From assembly GCF_032116555.1 (NCBI RefSeq), contig NZ_CP134949.1, forward strand, positions 310,001 through 374,000: a stretch of DNA of 64,000 bases, in the 5' to 3' direction. This document shows, one piece after another, positions 51,345 to 60,072 of the stretch. The notes under the pieces were generated by a model. It searched no databases, was not told the origin of the DNA, and saw only the letters and a program-made list of their open reading frames with translations. Each line of letters starts with the position of its first letter. The stretch's first letter is position 1. The translations under genes were made by a program, and so were the position numbers. This DNA comes from Halobaculum sp. XH14. Its GTDB lineage: Archaea > Halobacteriota > Halobacteria > Halobacteriales > Haloferacaceae.

Positions 51345-51515
51345 CGGGAGCAGGATGGCGGATCGAGCGCGGGAGCAGGATGGCGGATCGAGCGCGGGAG
51401 CAGGATGGCGGATCGAGCGCGGGAGCAGGATGGCGGATCGAGCGCGGGAGCAGGATGGCGGATCGAGCGCGGGAGCAGGATGGCGGATCGAGCGCGGGAG
51501 CAGGATGGCGGATCG
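51345..51515. repeat. Tandem repeat, 25 bp unit, six full copies and one partial
   Basis: The unit CGGGAGCAGGATGGCGGATC plus GAGCG is repeated exactly at 51345, 51370, 51395, 51420, 51445 and 51470; a seventh copy at 51495 breaks off after 21 bases. The array sits between convergent genes. As the unit is not a multiple of three, all frames read through it, giving false ORFs on both strands. It is unrelated in sequence to the 23-bp array at 4020. Confidence 0.95.
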
Positions 51516-51556
51516 GCGCGGGCACGGAAGTCGGGAACGGCACCGCCGGGCGGCGC

Positions 51557-52654
51557 TCACCAGGACGTGATCGGGATCTCGCGGAGGGGGCTCTCGAGGG
51601 GGACGGACACCGACGAGCCGGTGTAGTGGGAGACGTAGAACGCGACGATGATCTCGAGCGAGCGGGTCGCCTCGATGCCGGGGGAGTAGTTCGCCTCCTC
51701 CCCGTTCAACACGTCCTGGATGTGGTCGGCCGCGTTGGCGAACGAGCGCTTGTAGTCGTCCTCCCACGTCCACGCGCCGTTGATCCCCGGGAGCGACTGC
51801 TCGACGTGCTCGCCGTCCTCGAGCGACCAGTAGCGCCACTCGCCGTCGTCGTTGTTGAGGTACAGTTTCCCCTCGCTGCCGATGAAGTTGAGCGTCATCG
51901 AGGACAGCTCGCGCGGGATCGTGCAGTCGACGGTGACGAACGAGCCGTCGTCCATCACGACGTGGCCGCCGCCGCCGGCGTCGTCGATGTCGGCGGCCGC
52001 GTCGAGCGAGTCGATCGCCTCGTTCTCGCCGGTGATGTACCCGCTCACCTGCTCGGCTCGCGCGTCGAGGAGGTAGACGAGCGTGTCGAGGACGTGCGTG
52101 GAGTTGCGCATGAGCTCCATCCGGTACTGCGCGCTCACCGACTGGATCTCGCCCAGGAGGTCCCGACGGTTGATCAGGTGCTCGAGCTGCTGTAGCTTGT
52201 CGGTGAACCGGAACGAGTGGTTGACGATCAGCTCCGTGTCCGTCTCCGCACAGACGTCGATCATCTCCTCGGCGGCGCTGACCCGCGAGGCGATCGGCTT
52301 CTCACACCAGATGACCGCCGGATCCGCGGCCGAGCGCGCCGCGTCGATCGTGTGCTCGTGGTGGAGGAACGAGGGCGTACAGATCGAGACGACGTCGAGA
52401 TCCTCGCGGGCGAGCATCGCCTCGTGGCCGACGTAGCGGCGATCCGGCGGGACGTCCCACGCCTCGCCGAACGTCGCCAGTTGCGCCTCGTCGACGTCGG
52501 CCACCGCGACGAGTTCGATCTCCTCGGTGCTCGCGTACCCGCCCGCGTGGCTCGCGTCGATCTTCTCGTTCCCGATCGCCTCCTCGTCGTGCATCCCGAG
52601 AATACCCATGCCCGCGATCCCGCCCGTCCCGATTACTCCAGCTCGATATGTCAT
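51557..52654 (-). CDS. Gfo/Idh/MocA-family oxidoreductase
   Basis: The 365-residue protein begins MTYRAGVIGTGGIAGMGI with the dinucleotide-binding loop. The family motif VIWCEKPIASRVSAAEEMID contains the catalytic lysine, and NHSFRFTDKLQQLEHLI starts the substrate domain. An insertion of about 20 residues (HDEEAIGNEKIDASHAGGYA) between the Gly-loop and the second strand is unusual. It has the same length as the repaired paralogue at 44663. It probably acts on a sugar or inositol of module C as dehydrogenase or epimerase partner. Confidence 0.9.
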   Translation of the reverse strand: MTYRAGVIGTGGIAGMGILGMHDEEAIGNEKIDASHAGGYASTEEIELVAVADVDEAQLATFGEAWDVPPDRRYVGHEAMLAREDLDVVSICTPSFLHHEHTIDAARSAADPAVIWCEKPIASRVSAAEEMIDVCAETDTELIVNHSFRFTDKLQQLEHLINRRDLLGEIQSVSAQYRMELMRNSTHVLDTLVYLLDARAEQVSGYITGENEAIDSLDAAADIDDAGGGGHVVMDDGSFVTVDCTIPRELSSMTLNFIGSEGKLYLNNDDGEWRYWSLEDGEHVEQSLPGINGAWTWEDDYKRSFANAADHIQDVLNGEEANYSPGIEATRSLEIIVAFYVSHYTGSSVSVPLESPLREIPITSW

Positions 52655-52928
52655 TATCAGTCTCTCCCCGTACCGCCCGCGAACCCGCCGGTCCCCCCTC
52701 GGGACGGTCCGCCGGCAGTACGGGTTCGGTGTGTGATGGAGTCATCAGTATCGCCCGTAATAAATCTTTGAGTGCCGGAGGGGACGTCGCCGCCACGCGC
52801 GGAATCGGGCGTAGCCCCGGAGCTTGTCCGCTCTCCTCCCGAAATCTGGCTTTTGGGTCGCGCCGGGACCCGTTCCCGCGAACCGAACTGAGCCGAGCGC
52901 GACCGGTCGGTCACGACCCGGCGGCCGC
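52655..52928. other. Intergenic region between two minus-strand genes
   Basis: About 270 bases. TAATAAATCTTTGAGTG near 52760 is AT-rich; no gene is seen on either strand. Confidence 0.4.
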
Positions 52929-54278
52929 TCATTCGCGGTGGGACGCCGCGACGAACTGCCCCTCCTCGAACTCGATCGGTGACGGCTCCTCGAGGACGCG
53001 GAGGTCCTCCCGGTCGCGTGCGGCCTCGACCAGCGCGGGCGAGGCGTGGAGCCGGCGGAGGTGCATCGTGTCGGGCGCGCGGAGCACGCGCACCGTCTCC
53101 GGGTCGACGACGCCGATCGTCGAGAGCGCCGCGACGAGCCCGGCCCGGTCCGTCTCGACGACCGGCGGGAGCTTCACGCCGCGGATCGTGCTCGCCGTGA
53201 GCGCGTTGACGAGCGTCGTCGTGGCGTCGAGTTCGGCGACGACGTCCTCGTGGACGACGTCGGCCGAGCCGACGCCCATCGCGTTCCCGTGGGTCGCCTC
53301 GGTCAGCGAGCGCGTGTAGATGCGCTTGATCTCCGGCCGCTCGGGGGCCGGCTCGTTGATGGAGAACGGCCGCCGGCCGACGACGTTCGTGTCGATCCCC
53401 TGGCCGCTGATCTCCTTGCCCTGCCGGTCGAACACGACGAGGTCGAGGTCATCGAACGGGAGCGTCGGCATCAGGTCGTAGGCCCGTTCGAGCAGCTCCG
53501 CCTCCCGGTCGAGGAAGCCGCTCGGGGGGATTCCCTCGACGATCGTCGTCTCGTCGTGCTGGTCCTCGACGACGGCGACGCCGCCGACGATGGGGAGCGC
53601 CTCGAGGAGCTGGTCCGTGATCGCGGGGATCATGCGCCGGAACGACCAGTCGACGGCCCACTTGTGCGCGATCTGTGCGCCCCGCTGTTTCCCCATGCCG
53701 ATGACGAGCATCTTCGAGAGTCCGCTCTCGACCGTCCCGTCGAAGTCGGTGTGGGGTTTCACGCGGTTGATCGGCACGATGGCGTCCGCCCCCGCGGCGT
53801 TAGCGTCGGCGACGACGGGGACGTCCCGGTCGGGCGTTCGACCGACCTCGACGACGTCCATGCTCGACCGGATCTCACAGCCGATGGCGGCCGCCGTGAC
53901 GCCCAGTTCGTTCAGCATCTCCCGCTGGCCCTCGCCGGTCGCACCCCCGTGGCTCCCCATCGCCGGGAAGACGAACGGGTCGTAGCCGGCGTCGGCGACC
54001 GCCTCGACGACGCCGGACACGATCGCCGCGAGGTTGGCGATGCCGCGGCTGCCGACGCCGAGCGCCACCTCGCCACCGGCCGGAACGCCGTCGAACGACA
54101 GCGACTCGACGGCACGAGCGGCGCGCGAACCGACGGCCGCGGCCGGAACGGGGTCGGTGTCCCAGACCTGTTCGATCACCCCGAGTTCGGGGAGCGGCGG
54201 GTCGCCACACGCCTCGACGATCCGCCGTTCCGGGACCGAAACGGCACTCGCTGCCCTCTCCTGGTCGCTCGGATCCAT
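52929..54278 (-). CDS. LarA-like (nickel-pincer lactate racemase family, DUF2088) protein
   Basis: The 449-residue protein resembles LarA-type racemases: an N-terminal domain with ALGVGSRGIANLAAIVSGVV, then FVFPAMGSHGGATGEGQREM, which is typical of LarA relatives, and VPINRVKPHTDFDGTVESGL then SKMLVIGMGKQRGA. The C-terminal domain starts near 250. LarA itself uses a nickel-pincer nucleotide to racemise lactate; relatives act on other 2-hydroxy acids including sugar acids. No LarB, LarC or LarE maturation genes are in the window. CGTTTATGTC on the minus strand lies 27 bp before ATG 54278 and supports this start. Confidence 0.75.
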   Translation of the reverse strand: MDPSDQERAASAVSVPERRIVEACGDPPLPELGVIEQVWDTDPVPAAAVGSRAARAVESLSFDGVPAGGEVALGVGSRGIANLAAIVSGVVEAVADAGYDPFVFPAMGSHGGATGEGQREMLNELGVTAAAIGCEIRSSMDVVEVGRTPDRDVPVVADANAAGADAIVPINRVKPHTDFDGTVESGLSKMLVIGMGKQRGAQIAHKWAVDWSFRRMIPAITDQLLEALPIVGGVAVVEDQHDETTIVEGIPPSGFLDREAELLERAYDLMPTLPFDDLDLVVFDRQGKEISGQGIDTNVVGRRPFSINEPAPERPEIKRIYTRSLTEATHGNAMGVGSADVVHEDVVAELDATTTLVNALTASTIRGVKLPPVVETDRAGLVAALSTIGVVDPETVRVLRAPDTMHLRRLHASPALVEAARDREDLRVLEEPSPIEFEEGQFVAASHRE

Positions 54279-54388
54279 ACGCGTCCCATCGACGGATCCG
54301 GACATAAACGTGGTCCCTCGCCCCCGTCGGCCGCGGGCCGGCCGGGACAACTCAAGGTTTTTGTCCCGGCGGCGCGGTTCGGAGGACG

Positions 54389-55234
54389 ATGCAGTTCGTC
54401 CGCTACACAGACGGCGCCGCTCCGACGTGGGGCATCAAACGGGACACGACCATCCACGCGCTGGCGGGCCTCCCGCAGGGGGAACCCGACCTCGGCGACG
54501 TTTCGAACCCCGACTACCGGTCGCGGGTGTCGACGCTGGTGAACGAGGGGACGCTGACGCGGGTTCCCGTCGACGAGGTGTCGCTGCTGGCACCCGTCCC
54601 GCGCCCCGGCAAGATCGTCTGCTGCGGGCTGAACTACCGCGATCACGCGGAGGAACAGGACGAGGACATCCCCGAGCGGCCGATGCTGTTCGGCAAGGCT
54701 CCGACGGCGGTGACGAACCCCGGCGACCCCATCGTCCACCCCGGCGGCGGGGAGCAGGTCGACTACGAGGTGGAACTCGCCGTCGTCGTCGGCCGGGACG
54801 GCCGGAACCTCTCGGCGTCGGACGTGCCAGAGCACGTCGCGGGCTACACGGTGCTCAACGACGTCAGCGGGCGGACCGCCCAGGGGCGCGACGGGCAGTT
54901 CTTCCGGGGGAAGAGCTACGACACGTTCGCGCCGATGGGGCCGACGCTCGTCGCGGACGAGGCGTTCGACCCGAACGGCGTCGACGTGGAACTGCGCGTC
55001 GACGGCGAGCCCAAGCAGTCCTCGAACACCGAGCAGTTCGTCTTCGACGTGAACGAACTCCTCTCCTACGTCAGCGAGGCGATGACGCTCCGCCGGGGGG
55101 ACGTGATCTCCACTGGCACGCCGGGCGGGGTCGGCATCTTCCGTGACCCCGTCGAGGTCCTGGAGCCCGGCCAGACGGTCGAAGCGACGGTCGAGGGGAT
55201 CGGCACCCTCCGCAACCCGGTCGTCTCGGGGTAG
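54389..55234 (+). CDS. Fumarylacetoacetate-hydrolase (FAH) family protein, second copy
   Basis: The 281-residue protein has the metal site Glu-x-Glu in QVDYEVELAVVVG with KIVCCGLNYRDHAEEQ, ERPMLFGKAPTAVTNP, NDVSGRTAQGRDGQFFRGKS and VISTGTPGGVG. It differs clearly from the copy at 37173 (for instance FRGKSYDTFAPMGP against VRGKTLDTFCPLGP), so the two probably have different substrates. A dehydratase of a 2-keto-3-deoxy acid or an acylpyruvate hydrolase is likely. GGTTTTTGTCC about 30 bp upstream serves as promoter element. Confidence 0.88.
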   Translation: MQFVRYTDGAAPTWGIKRDTTIHALAGLPQGEPDLGDVSNPDYRSRVSTLVNEGTLTRVPVDEVSLLAPVPRPGKIVCCGLNYRDHAEEQDEDIPERPMLFGKAPTAVTNPGDPIVHPGGGEQVDYEVELAVVVGRDGRNLSASDVPEHVAGYTVLNDVSGRTAQGRDGQFFRGKSYDTFAPMGPTLVADEAFDPNGVDVELRVDGEPKQSSNTEQFVFDVNELLSYVSEAMTLRRGDVISTGTPGGVGIFRDPVEVLEPGQTVEATVEGIGTLRNPVVSG

Positions 55235-55292
55235 TTCCCCCGCGGTTCCTGGTTCTCCCGCTCGGTCCCTACTCCTTTCTCCCGCTCGGTCC

Positions 55293-56633
55293 CTACTCCT
55301 CCCGTTCTGGCACCACCGCGACCATCACGTCGTTGACGTTGGTGCCGGTCGGTCCGGTCCGGATCGTCGCGCCGATCGGCGAGAGGTACGTCCCCGCGTC
55401 GTTCGCGTCGAGGTGTTCGCTCGCACGCGCCCGGTCGGCGTCCCCGACCGTCCCGTGGTCCGCGATCGCGCCGGCGACGTCGGAACTGCCGTCCTCGCCG
55501 TCGGTGTCGACGGCGGCGACGACCGCCTGCTCTGTCAGGGCGAGCGCACCCGAGAGCACGAACTCCTGGTTCGGGCCGCCCTCGCCGGGGTCGTCGGCCA
55601 CGGTCACCGTGCACTCGCCGCCGGCGAGGATGACGGCCGGCGGCTCGACCGGGTCGCCCCCGACGGCACACTCCTCGGCGATGCCGGCGAACGCGGTGCC
55701 CACCTCCCGCGCTTCCCCCCGAAGCCGCGAGGAGAGCACGACCGGCGCGTGACCGGCGTCGGCGGCGACCGACCGGGCGGCCTCCAGCGCGACCGCGTTG
55801 TCACAGAGCAGGTGGCTCCCGGCCCCGCCGACCGTCGGGTCGTCGCCGAACGGCGTCTCGGCGACCCGGCCGGCGACGCCCGCCTCGAGGTGGTCCGAGA
55901 CTGCCGGGGACGGGGTGAGCCCGTGGCGGTCGAAGGTGGCCAGCGCGTCCGAGAACGTCGTGTCGTCGGGCACCGTCGGGCCGCTGCCGACCGTCGAGAG
56001 GTCGTTGCCGACGACGTCCGACAGCGCCAGCGTCACGACGGTCGCGGGTGCCGCCGCCCGGGCCGCCCGCCCGCCCTTGACGGCCGAGAGGTGCTTTCGG
56101 ACGCCGTTGACCGCGTCGATCGGGGCTCCGCCCTCCAGCAACTGCTCGGTCGTCGCCCGGACGTCCTCGACCGTGAGATCGCCGGCCGGCGCGGTCAGGA
56201 GCGAACTCGCGCCGCCGGTGACGACGAACAGGACGAGCGTCCCCGAGCCGGCGGCCGCGAGCGTGTCGAGCAGTTCGGTCGTCGCTTCGACGTTGCGCTC
56301 GGTCGGAAGCGGATGGTCGCCCGTCACGGGGCGGACGCGGTCCAGGTCCGCGTCGTGTTTCGTCACGACCAGCCCGTCCGTGATCCGGTCGCCCAGCACC
56401 GACTCCAGCGCCGACGCGACGCCGTGAGCCGCCTTCCCGCCGCCCACGACGAGGACGTCCTCGTACGCGCTCAGGTCGTACGCGGCGTCCGCGACGGCGA
56501 GCACGTCACCGTCGAGCGAGACGGCGTCGCGGGTCGCGCGTTCCGGGCTCGCGGCCTCGATCGCCGCGGCGACACAGTCCAGGGCGAGCTCGCGAGCGTC
56601 GCCGTCGCCGAGCGCGTCCCGGTTCTCGATCAT
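55293..56633 (-). CDS. Glycerate 2-kinase, MOFRL/GckA type
   Basis: The 446-residue protein has the DUF4147 domain at the N-terminus (VLVVGGGKAAHGVASALESV; VTGDHPLPTERNVEATTELL; VVTGGASSLLTAPAGDL; NGVRKHLSAVKGGR; ALSDVVGNDLSTVGSGPT) and a C-terminal MOFRL domain (ILAGGECTVTV; EGGPNQEFVL; VDTDGEDGSSDVAGAI). This is the glycerate-2-kinase of archaeal non-phosphorylative pathways, giving 2-phosphoglycerate. It links glyceraldehyde/glycerate from sugar acid aldolases to central metabolism. AGATTATTACC on the minus strand is 27 bp before ATG 56633. Confidence 0.9.
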   Translation of the reverse strand: MIENRDALGDGDARELALDCVAAAIEAASPERATRDAVSLDGDVLAVADAAYDLSAYEDVLVVGGGKAAHGVASALESVLGDRITDGLVVTKHDADLDRVRPVTGDHPLPTERNVEATTELLDTLAAAGSGTLVLFVVTGGASSLLTAPAGDLTVEDVRATTEQLLEGGAPIDAVNGVRKHLSAVKGGRAARAAAPATVVTLALSDVVGNDLSTVGSGPTVPDDTTFSDALATFDRHGLTPSPAVSDHLEAGVAGRVAETPFGDDPTVGGAGSHLLCDNAVALEAARSVAADAGHAPVVLSSRLRGEAREVGTAFAGIAEECAVGGDPVEPPAVILAGGECTVTVADDPGEGGPNQEFVLSGALALTEQAVVAAVDTDGEDGSSDVAGAIADHGTVGDADRARASEHLDANDAGTYLSPIGATIRTGPTGTNVNDVMVAVVPEREE

Positions 56634-56680
56634 GCAGGTCGCTGCGAGCCCCACGGTAATAATCTGGCGGGTCGAGCGCC

Positions 56681-58507
56681 TCAGAGGTCCCCGGGAGCAC
56701 ACGCGAGCAGTTCGTCCCCCTCCGCGGTCTCGACGACGACGCCGTCATCGGTCCGCCGGAGTTCCGGTCCCGGCTCCAGGGGGACGCTCCGGTCGGGACT
56801 CGCCCTGACGGTCGAACCGAACCAGTGAACCCCGGGCTCGTGGGTGTCCCGGAGCGTCGGGACGACCGTCCGGGGATGCATGAGGTTCGTGTTCGGCTCC
56901 CCGTCCACGACGACGGGCGTGCGGTCACCCGACGAGCCGGCGATTCCGCTGGTCCCGTTGGGGTAGCGTGCGAGCGCGGTCCCGTCCCCCGTCTCGTGTT
57001 CGAACCGCGAGCCGTCGTCGCCGGTCCGATCGAGCGCGTACCCGCCCTCCTCGCTGTGCACCGTCCTGTCCGTCTCCAGCCGGTGAACGCGGACGTGGCC
57101 GGGGACCGCCGGCGCCAGCCACGTCCGGACGGTCACGCCGTCCCACGGGTCCCACCGGGACCCGAGCGTGGTCCCGTCGACGGTCGTCGCCGAGGCCGAG
57201 GCCGGAATCTTGTACTGGTCGCCGTCGATGCTGAGCGCGAGCGCGCTGTCGTGGCCCGCGGTGCCCGGCCCCGGCCGCCGACCGGCCACGGAGAACCCGA
57301 ACTCGGTCGAGTACGCGAACTTGGTGTACTTCTCCCGCCCGTGGACGCTGTCCTGTGGCGTCGAGAGCGCGAACAGGTGGTCCTCGCCGCGACGGACGAC
57401 CTTGCCGGCCTCGCCCTGGACCGACGTCGTCGGGAGCTCCGGCATCGCCTCCTCGTCGGCCCGCCAGAACGGATGTGTCGCGTCGAGCGCGAGCGGCATG
57501 AACGCCTTCATCGCCCAGTAGGGCGAGTTCGGGGAGTTGTACGTCTCGGAGACTTTCAGCGTGGGGTAGCGGTAGCCGACCGAGAGGAGCCCTCCGCCGG
57601 TGAAGACGGGCTGGTTCAGCCACCAGCGGATGTTCCGGGCCCAGAGCCCGCGGATGACGCCCCAGGGGAGCGGGTCGAGCCCGGCGAATGCGAGCCCGCC
57701 CCAGAACGACGCCTGCGCGAAGCGGTAGGTGAGGCTCCGGCCGAACGGGAGCGCCCGGCCGCGCTCGTCGAACCAGTGGACGTGTCGTTGCGCGAACGCC
57801 TCGGCCCTGGCGCGGAACCGCTCGGCTCGCTCCGGGTCCTCCTCGTCCGCGATGGTCGCGTACACGAGCCCGTAGAACTGCATCGCCCAGGGAAGGTAGT
57901 AGTCGACCGGGCTCCCGTCACCCTTCGGCCCGTCGGTGTACCAGCCGTCGCCACGATGGAACGTCTCGAGCCGGTCGAGCGCGTCCCGGGCGGCCGCCCA
58001 GTCGTGTTCCGCGCCGACCGAGCGGAGCCCGAGGTTCACCATCACGCGGAAGAACAGCCAGTTGCAGTCGTACAGTTCGGCGTCGTTGATCTGGTTCAGC
58101 CAGGTCGCCACCCGGTCCCGCTCGGCGTCCGACAGCGGCTCCCAGAGCTCCTCGGGCGCGAGCGCCAGGCCGACGCCGATGGCGGCCATCTCGACGTGTT
58201 TCTGCGAGTAGTCGTCCGCCTCGCCCCAGTACTCCTCGTGTGACGGGTCCGTCCCGTTGACGAGGCCGATCCGGAACAGCGGCCACCGATCGAACTCCCC
58301 GCCGACGCCCCTGGGAACGACGCCCCACAGCGGTCGTGCGAACCCCTCGAGTTCGGCCGAGACGGCGGGAAAGTGCGCGCCGGTCGCCGCCGGCCGAACT
58401 CGCGCCCTGCCGGGGCTGAACTGCGACGCCAGCGGCTCGACGAGCTGGTCGACCGCGCGCTCGAAGTCCTCGCGGGAGTGGAGCGGATTGTCCGCTACTG
58501 GATCCAT
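56681..58507 (-). CDS. DUF2264-family protein, probable sugar-polymer enzyme
   Basis: The 608-residue protein begins MDPVADNPLHSREDFERAVD. The DUF2264 pattern includes FARPLWGVVPRG, FRIGLVNGTDPSHEEYWGE, LYDCNWLFFRVMVNLGLR, GWYTDGPKGDGSPVDYYLPW and QASFWGGLAFAGLDPLPWG. The first 390 residues look like an alpha/alpha barrel, the rest a beta-rich domain. The family stands in bacterial polysaccharide-utilisation loci next to lyases and unsaturated glucuronyl hydrolases, as here. A hydrolase or lyase role is inferred; catalytic residues are not established. There is no signal peptide. Confidence 0.85.
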   Translation of the reverse strand: MDPVADNPLHSREDFERAVDQLVEPLASQFSPGRARVRPAATGAHFPAVSAELEGFARPLWGVVPRGVGGEFDRWPLFRIGLVNGTDPSHEEYWGEADDYSQKHVEMAAIGVGLALAPEELWEPLSDAERDRVATWLNQINDAELYDCNWLFFRVMVNLGLRSVGAEHDWAAARDALDRLETFHRGDGWYTDGPKGDGSPVDYYLPWAMQFYGLVYATIADEEDPERAERFRARAEAFAQRHVHWFDERGRALPFGRSLTYRFAQASFWGGLAFAGLDPLPWGVIRGLWARNIRWWLNQPVFTGGGLLSVGYRYPTLKVSETYNSPNSPYWAMKAFMPLALDATHPFWRADEEAMPELPTTSVQGEAGKVVRRGEDHLFALSTPQDSVHGREKYTKFAYSTEFGFSVAGRRPGPGTAGHDSALALSIDGDQYKIPASASATTVDGTTLGSRWDPWDGVTVRTWLAPAVPGHVRVHRLETDRTVHSEEGGYALDRTGDDGSRFEHETGDGTALARYPNGTSGIAGSSGDRTPVVVDGEPNTNLMHPRTVVPTLRDTHEPGVHWFGSTVRASPDRSVPLEPGPELRRTDDGVVVETAEGDELLACAPGDL

Positions 58508-58624
58508 ACCTACCCCACCGCGACCGTCCGCCAATAACGTTTCCCCGACCGCGTTCCCGACCGGTCCGGGTCGTCCCGGGTGCCGTCGTCCGCCCCGACG
58601 CCGGGGGCGAATCCGGACGACTGC

Positions 58625-59833
58625 TCACCAGTACCGGTCCCACTGGTCGGTCGCCCGGACGAGCGCCTCGAGGTAGAAGTAGTCGCCCCAGATGCAGCAC
58701 TCGTCGTAGTCGCCGTCCGTCGGGTCGTACGCCCCCTCGGTCAGGAGCCCGTTCGAGTCCAGCCCCTCGGTGGTGTAGTGCTCCGCGAGGCTCCCCAGCG
58801 TCTCCAGCGCGGCGTTCCGGTAGCTCGCGGCGCGGCGGTCCGCGAGCGGGAGCTGACGGGCGAGTTCGTCGAGCCCGCAGGCGGCGATGGCGGCCGCCGA
58901 GGAGTCGCGCCAGTCCTGCTCGGCCGGCGCGTCGAAGTCCCAGCGGGGGACGCAGTCGGCCTCGACGTTCGAGAGGTAGTGGTTCGCGAGCCGTGCCGAC
59001 AGTCGAGCGTACGCCCGTTCGTTCGTGTAGTCGGCCGCCAGCGCGTAGCCGTAGATCGCCCACGTCTGGCCGCGCGACCAGCGCGAGTCGGCGTCGTACC
59101 CCTGTGCCGTCTCGCCGCCGATCGGCGCTCCCGTCTCCACGTCGCACTTGAACGTGTGGAACGTCGAGCCGTCCGCCCGAACGACGTGTTCCGCGTTGGT
59201 TCGGGCGTGGGTCTCCGCGACCGACGCGTACGTCGAGTCGCCCGTCGTCTCGCTCGCCCAGAACAGCAGCGGGAGGTTCATCATCGTGTCGACGATCATG
59301 CGTCCGCGGTTCCAGGTGTCCTCTTCGGCCTCGTGGTCGCCCCACGCCTGGATGAGGCCGGGCGCCTCCCAGAACCGGTCGACGAGGAGGTCGGCGGCCG
59401 CGAGCGCCGCCGACCGGTACCGTTCGGTCCCGGTGAGCCGGTGGCCCGCGACCGCCGACAGCGTGTACAGGAACCCCAGGTCGTGGGTCTCGACGTCGCC
59501 GCTCTCCAGGCGTCGCTCGAACGTCTCCAGTTGCGCCTCGGCGGCCTCGCGGAACCGGGCTTCCCCCGTCACTTCGTACGCGAGCCAGCACAGCCCCGTC
59601 CAGAACGACGTCGTCCAGCCGTCCCGGTTGTCGGTCGGCGCGTAGACCAGGTCGTCGCTCGAGGGGCCGGGGAACTCGTCGTGGAACGTGTCGAGGTTCT
59701 CGCCGATGCGGGCGATCGCGTCGGAACGCGCCCGCCGGAGAGCCGCCCGATCGACGTCGGGGGGCTCGGCGAACCGGGCCGGAACCTCACCCTCCCCAAC
59801 GGCAGTCAGTAACGCGTCCGGAGTGCGGGACAT
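58625..59833 (-). CDS. Unsaturated glucuronyl hydrolase, glycoside hydrolase family 88
   Basis: The 402-residue alpha/alpha-barrel enzyme has the two catalytic-region aspartates of UGL: Asp118 (ETHDLGFLYTLSA) and Asp182 (GRMIVDTMMNLPLLFW). GQTWAIYGYALAADYT and CCIWGDYFYLEALVR are further family signatures. It removes the 4,5-unsaturated uronic acid left by polysaccharide lyases. With no signal peptide it works in the cytoplasm on imported disaccharides or short oligomers. ATAAAT (minus-strand ATTTAT) at 59859-59864 is about 28 bp before ATG 59833. It is the first gene of a likely operon with DUF2264 and glycerate kinase. Confidence 0.9.
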   Translation of the reverse strand: MSRTPDALLTAVGEGEVPARFAEPPDVDRAALRRARSDAIARIGENLDTFHDEFPGPSSDDLVYAPTDNRDGWTTSFWTGLCWLAYEVTGEARFREAAEAQLETFERRLESGDVETHDLGFLYTLSAVAGHRLTGTERYRSAALAAADLLVDRFWEAPGLIQAWGDHEAEEDTWNRGRMIVDTMMNLPLLFWASETTGDSTYASVAETHARTNAEHVVRADGSTFHTFKCDVETGAPIGGETAQGYDADSRWSRGQTWAIYGYALAADYTNERAYARLSARLANHYLSNVEADCVPRWDFDAPAEQDWRDSSAAAIAACGLDELARQLPLADRRAASYRNAALETLGSLAEHYTTEGLDSNGLLTEGAYDPTDGDYDECCIWGDYFYLEALVRATDQWDRYW

Positions 59834-60010
59834 GGAAACCGGTACTTGCAGTCCCGGCATAAATCCGTCGTTGCGGCCGACGCGGCGCGGTCGCCTGCGA
59901 GCTGCCTCCGAGCAGCAGCGTGACGTCCGCGAGGGATGCTCCACGGCCATCCGGTCGAACCGACCTCGCTTCGCCCTCCGAAGCGGCATTCCGACCCACT
60001 GAGCAGCAAT

Positions 60011-60027
60011 AGTGAATCGAATTCACT
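60011..60027. promoter_or_regulatory. Perfect 17-bp palindrome, candidate operator of the IclR regulator
   Basis: AGTGAAT-CGA-ATTCACT: seven-base arms, three-base spacer, ending 14 bp before the TATA element of the IclR gene and between it and the divergent GH88 gene. The position suits autoregulation or activation by the IclR protein. Confidence 0.55.
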
Positions 60028-60041
60028 CATACACCACCCAG

Positions 60042-60048
60042 GTTTATG
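60042..60048 (+). promoter_or_regulatory. TATA box of the right-end IclR gene
   Basis: GTTTATG about 28 bp before ATG 60073. The mRNA is probably leaderless. Confidence 0.6.
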
Positions 60049-60072
60049 TGAACGGGACGTATTCGGGTCCGC

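Noticed and set aside
51302-51626. Apparent repetitive protein with REQDGGSS-type units
   Set aside because: It arises from the 25-bp tandem repeat, which is open in all frames on both strands; there is no start signal, and the repeat is non-coding between convergent genes.
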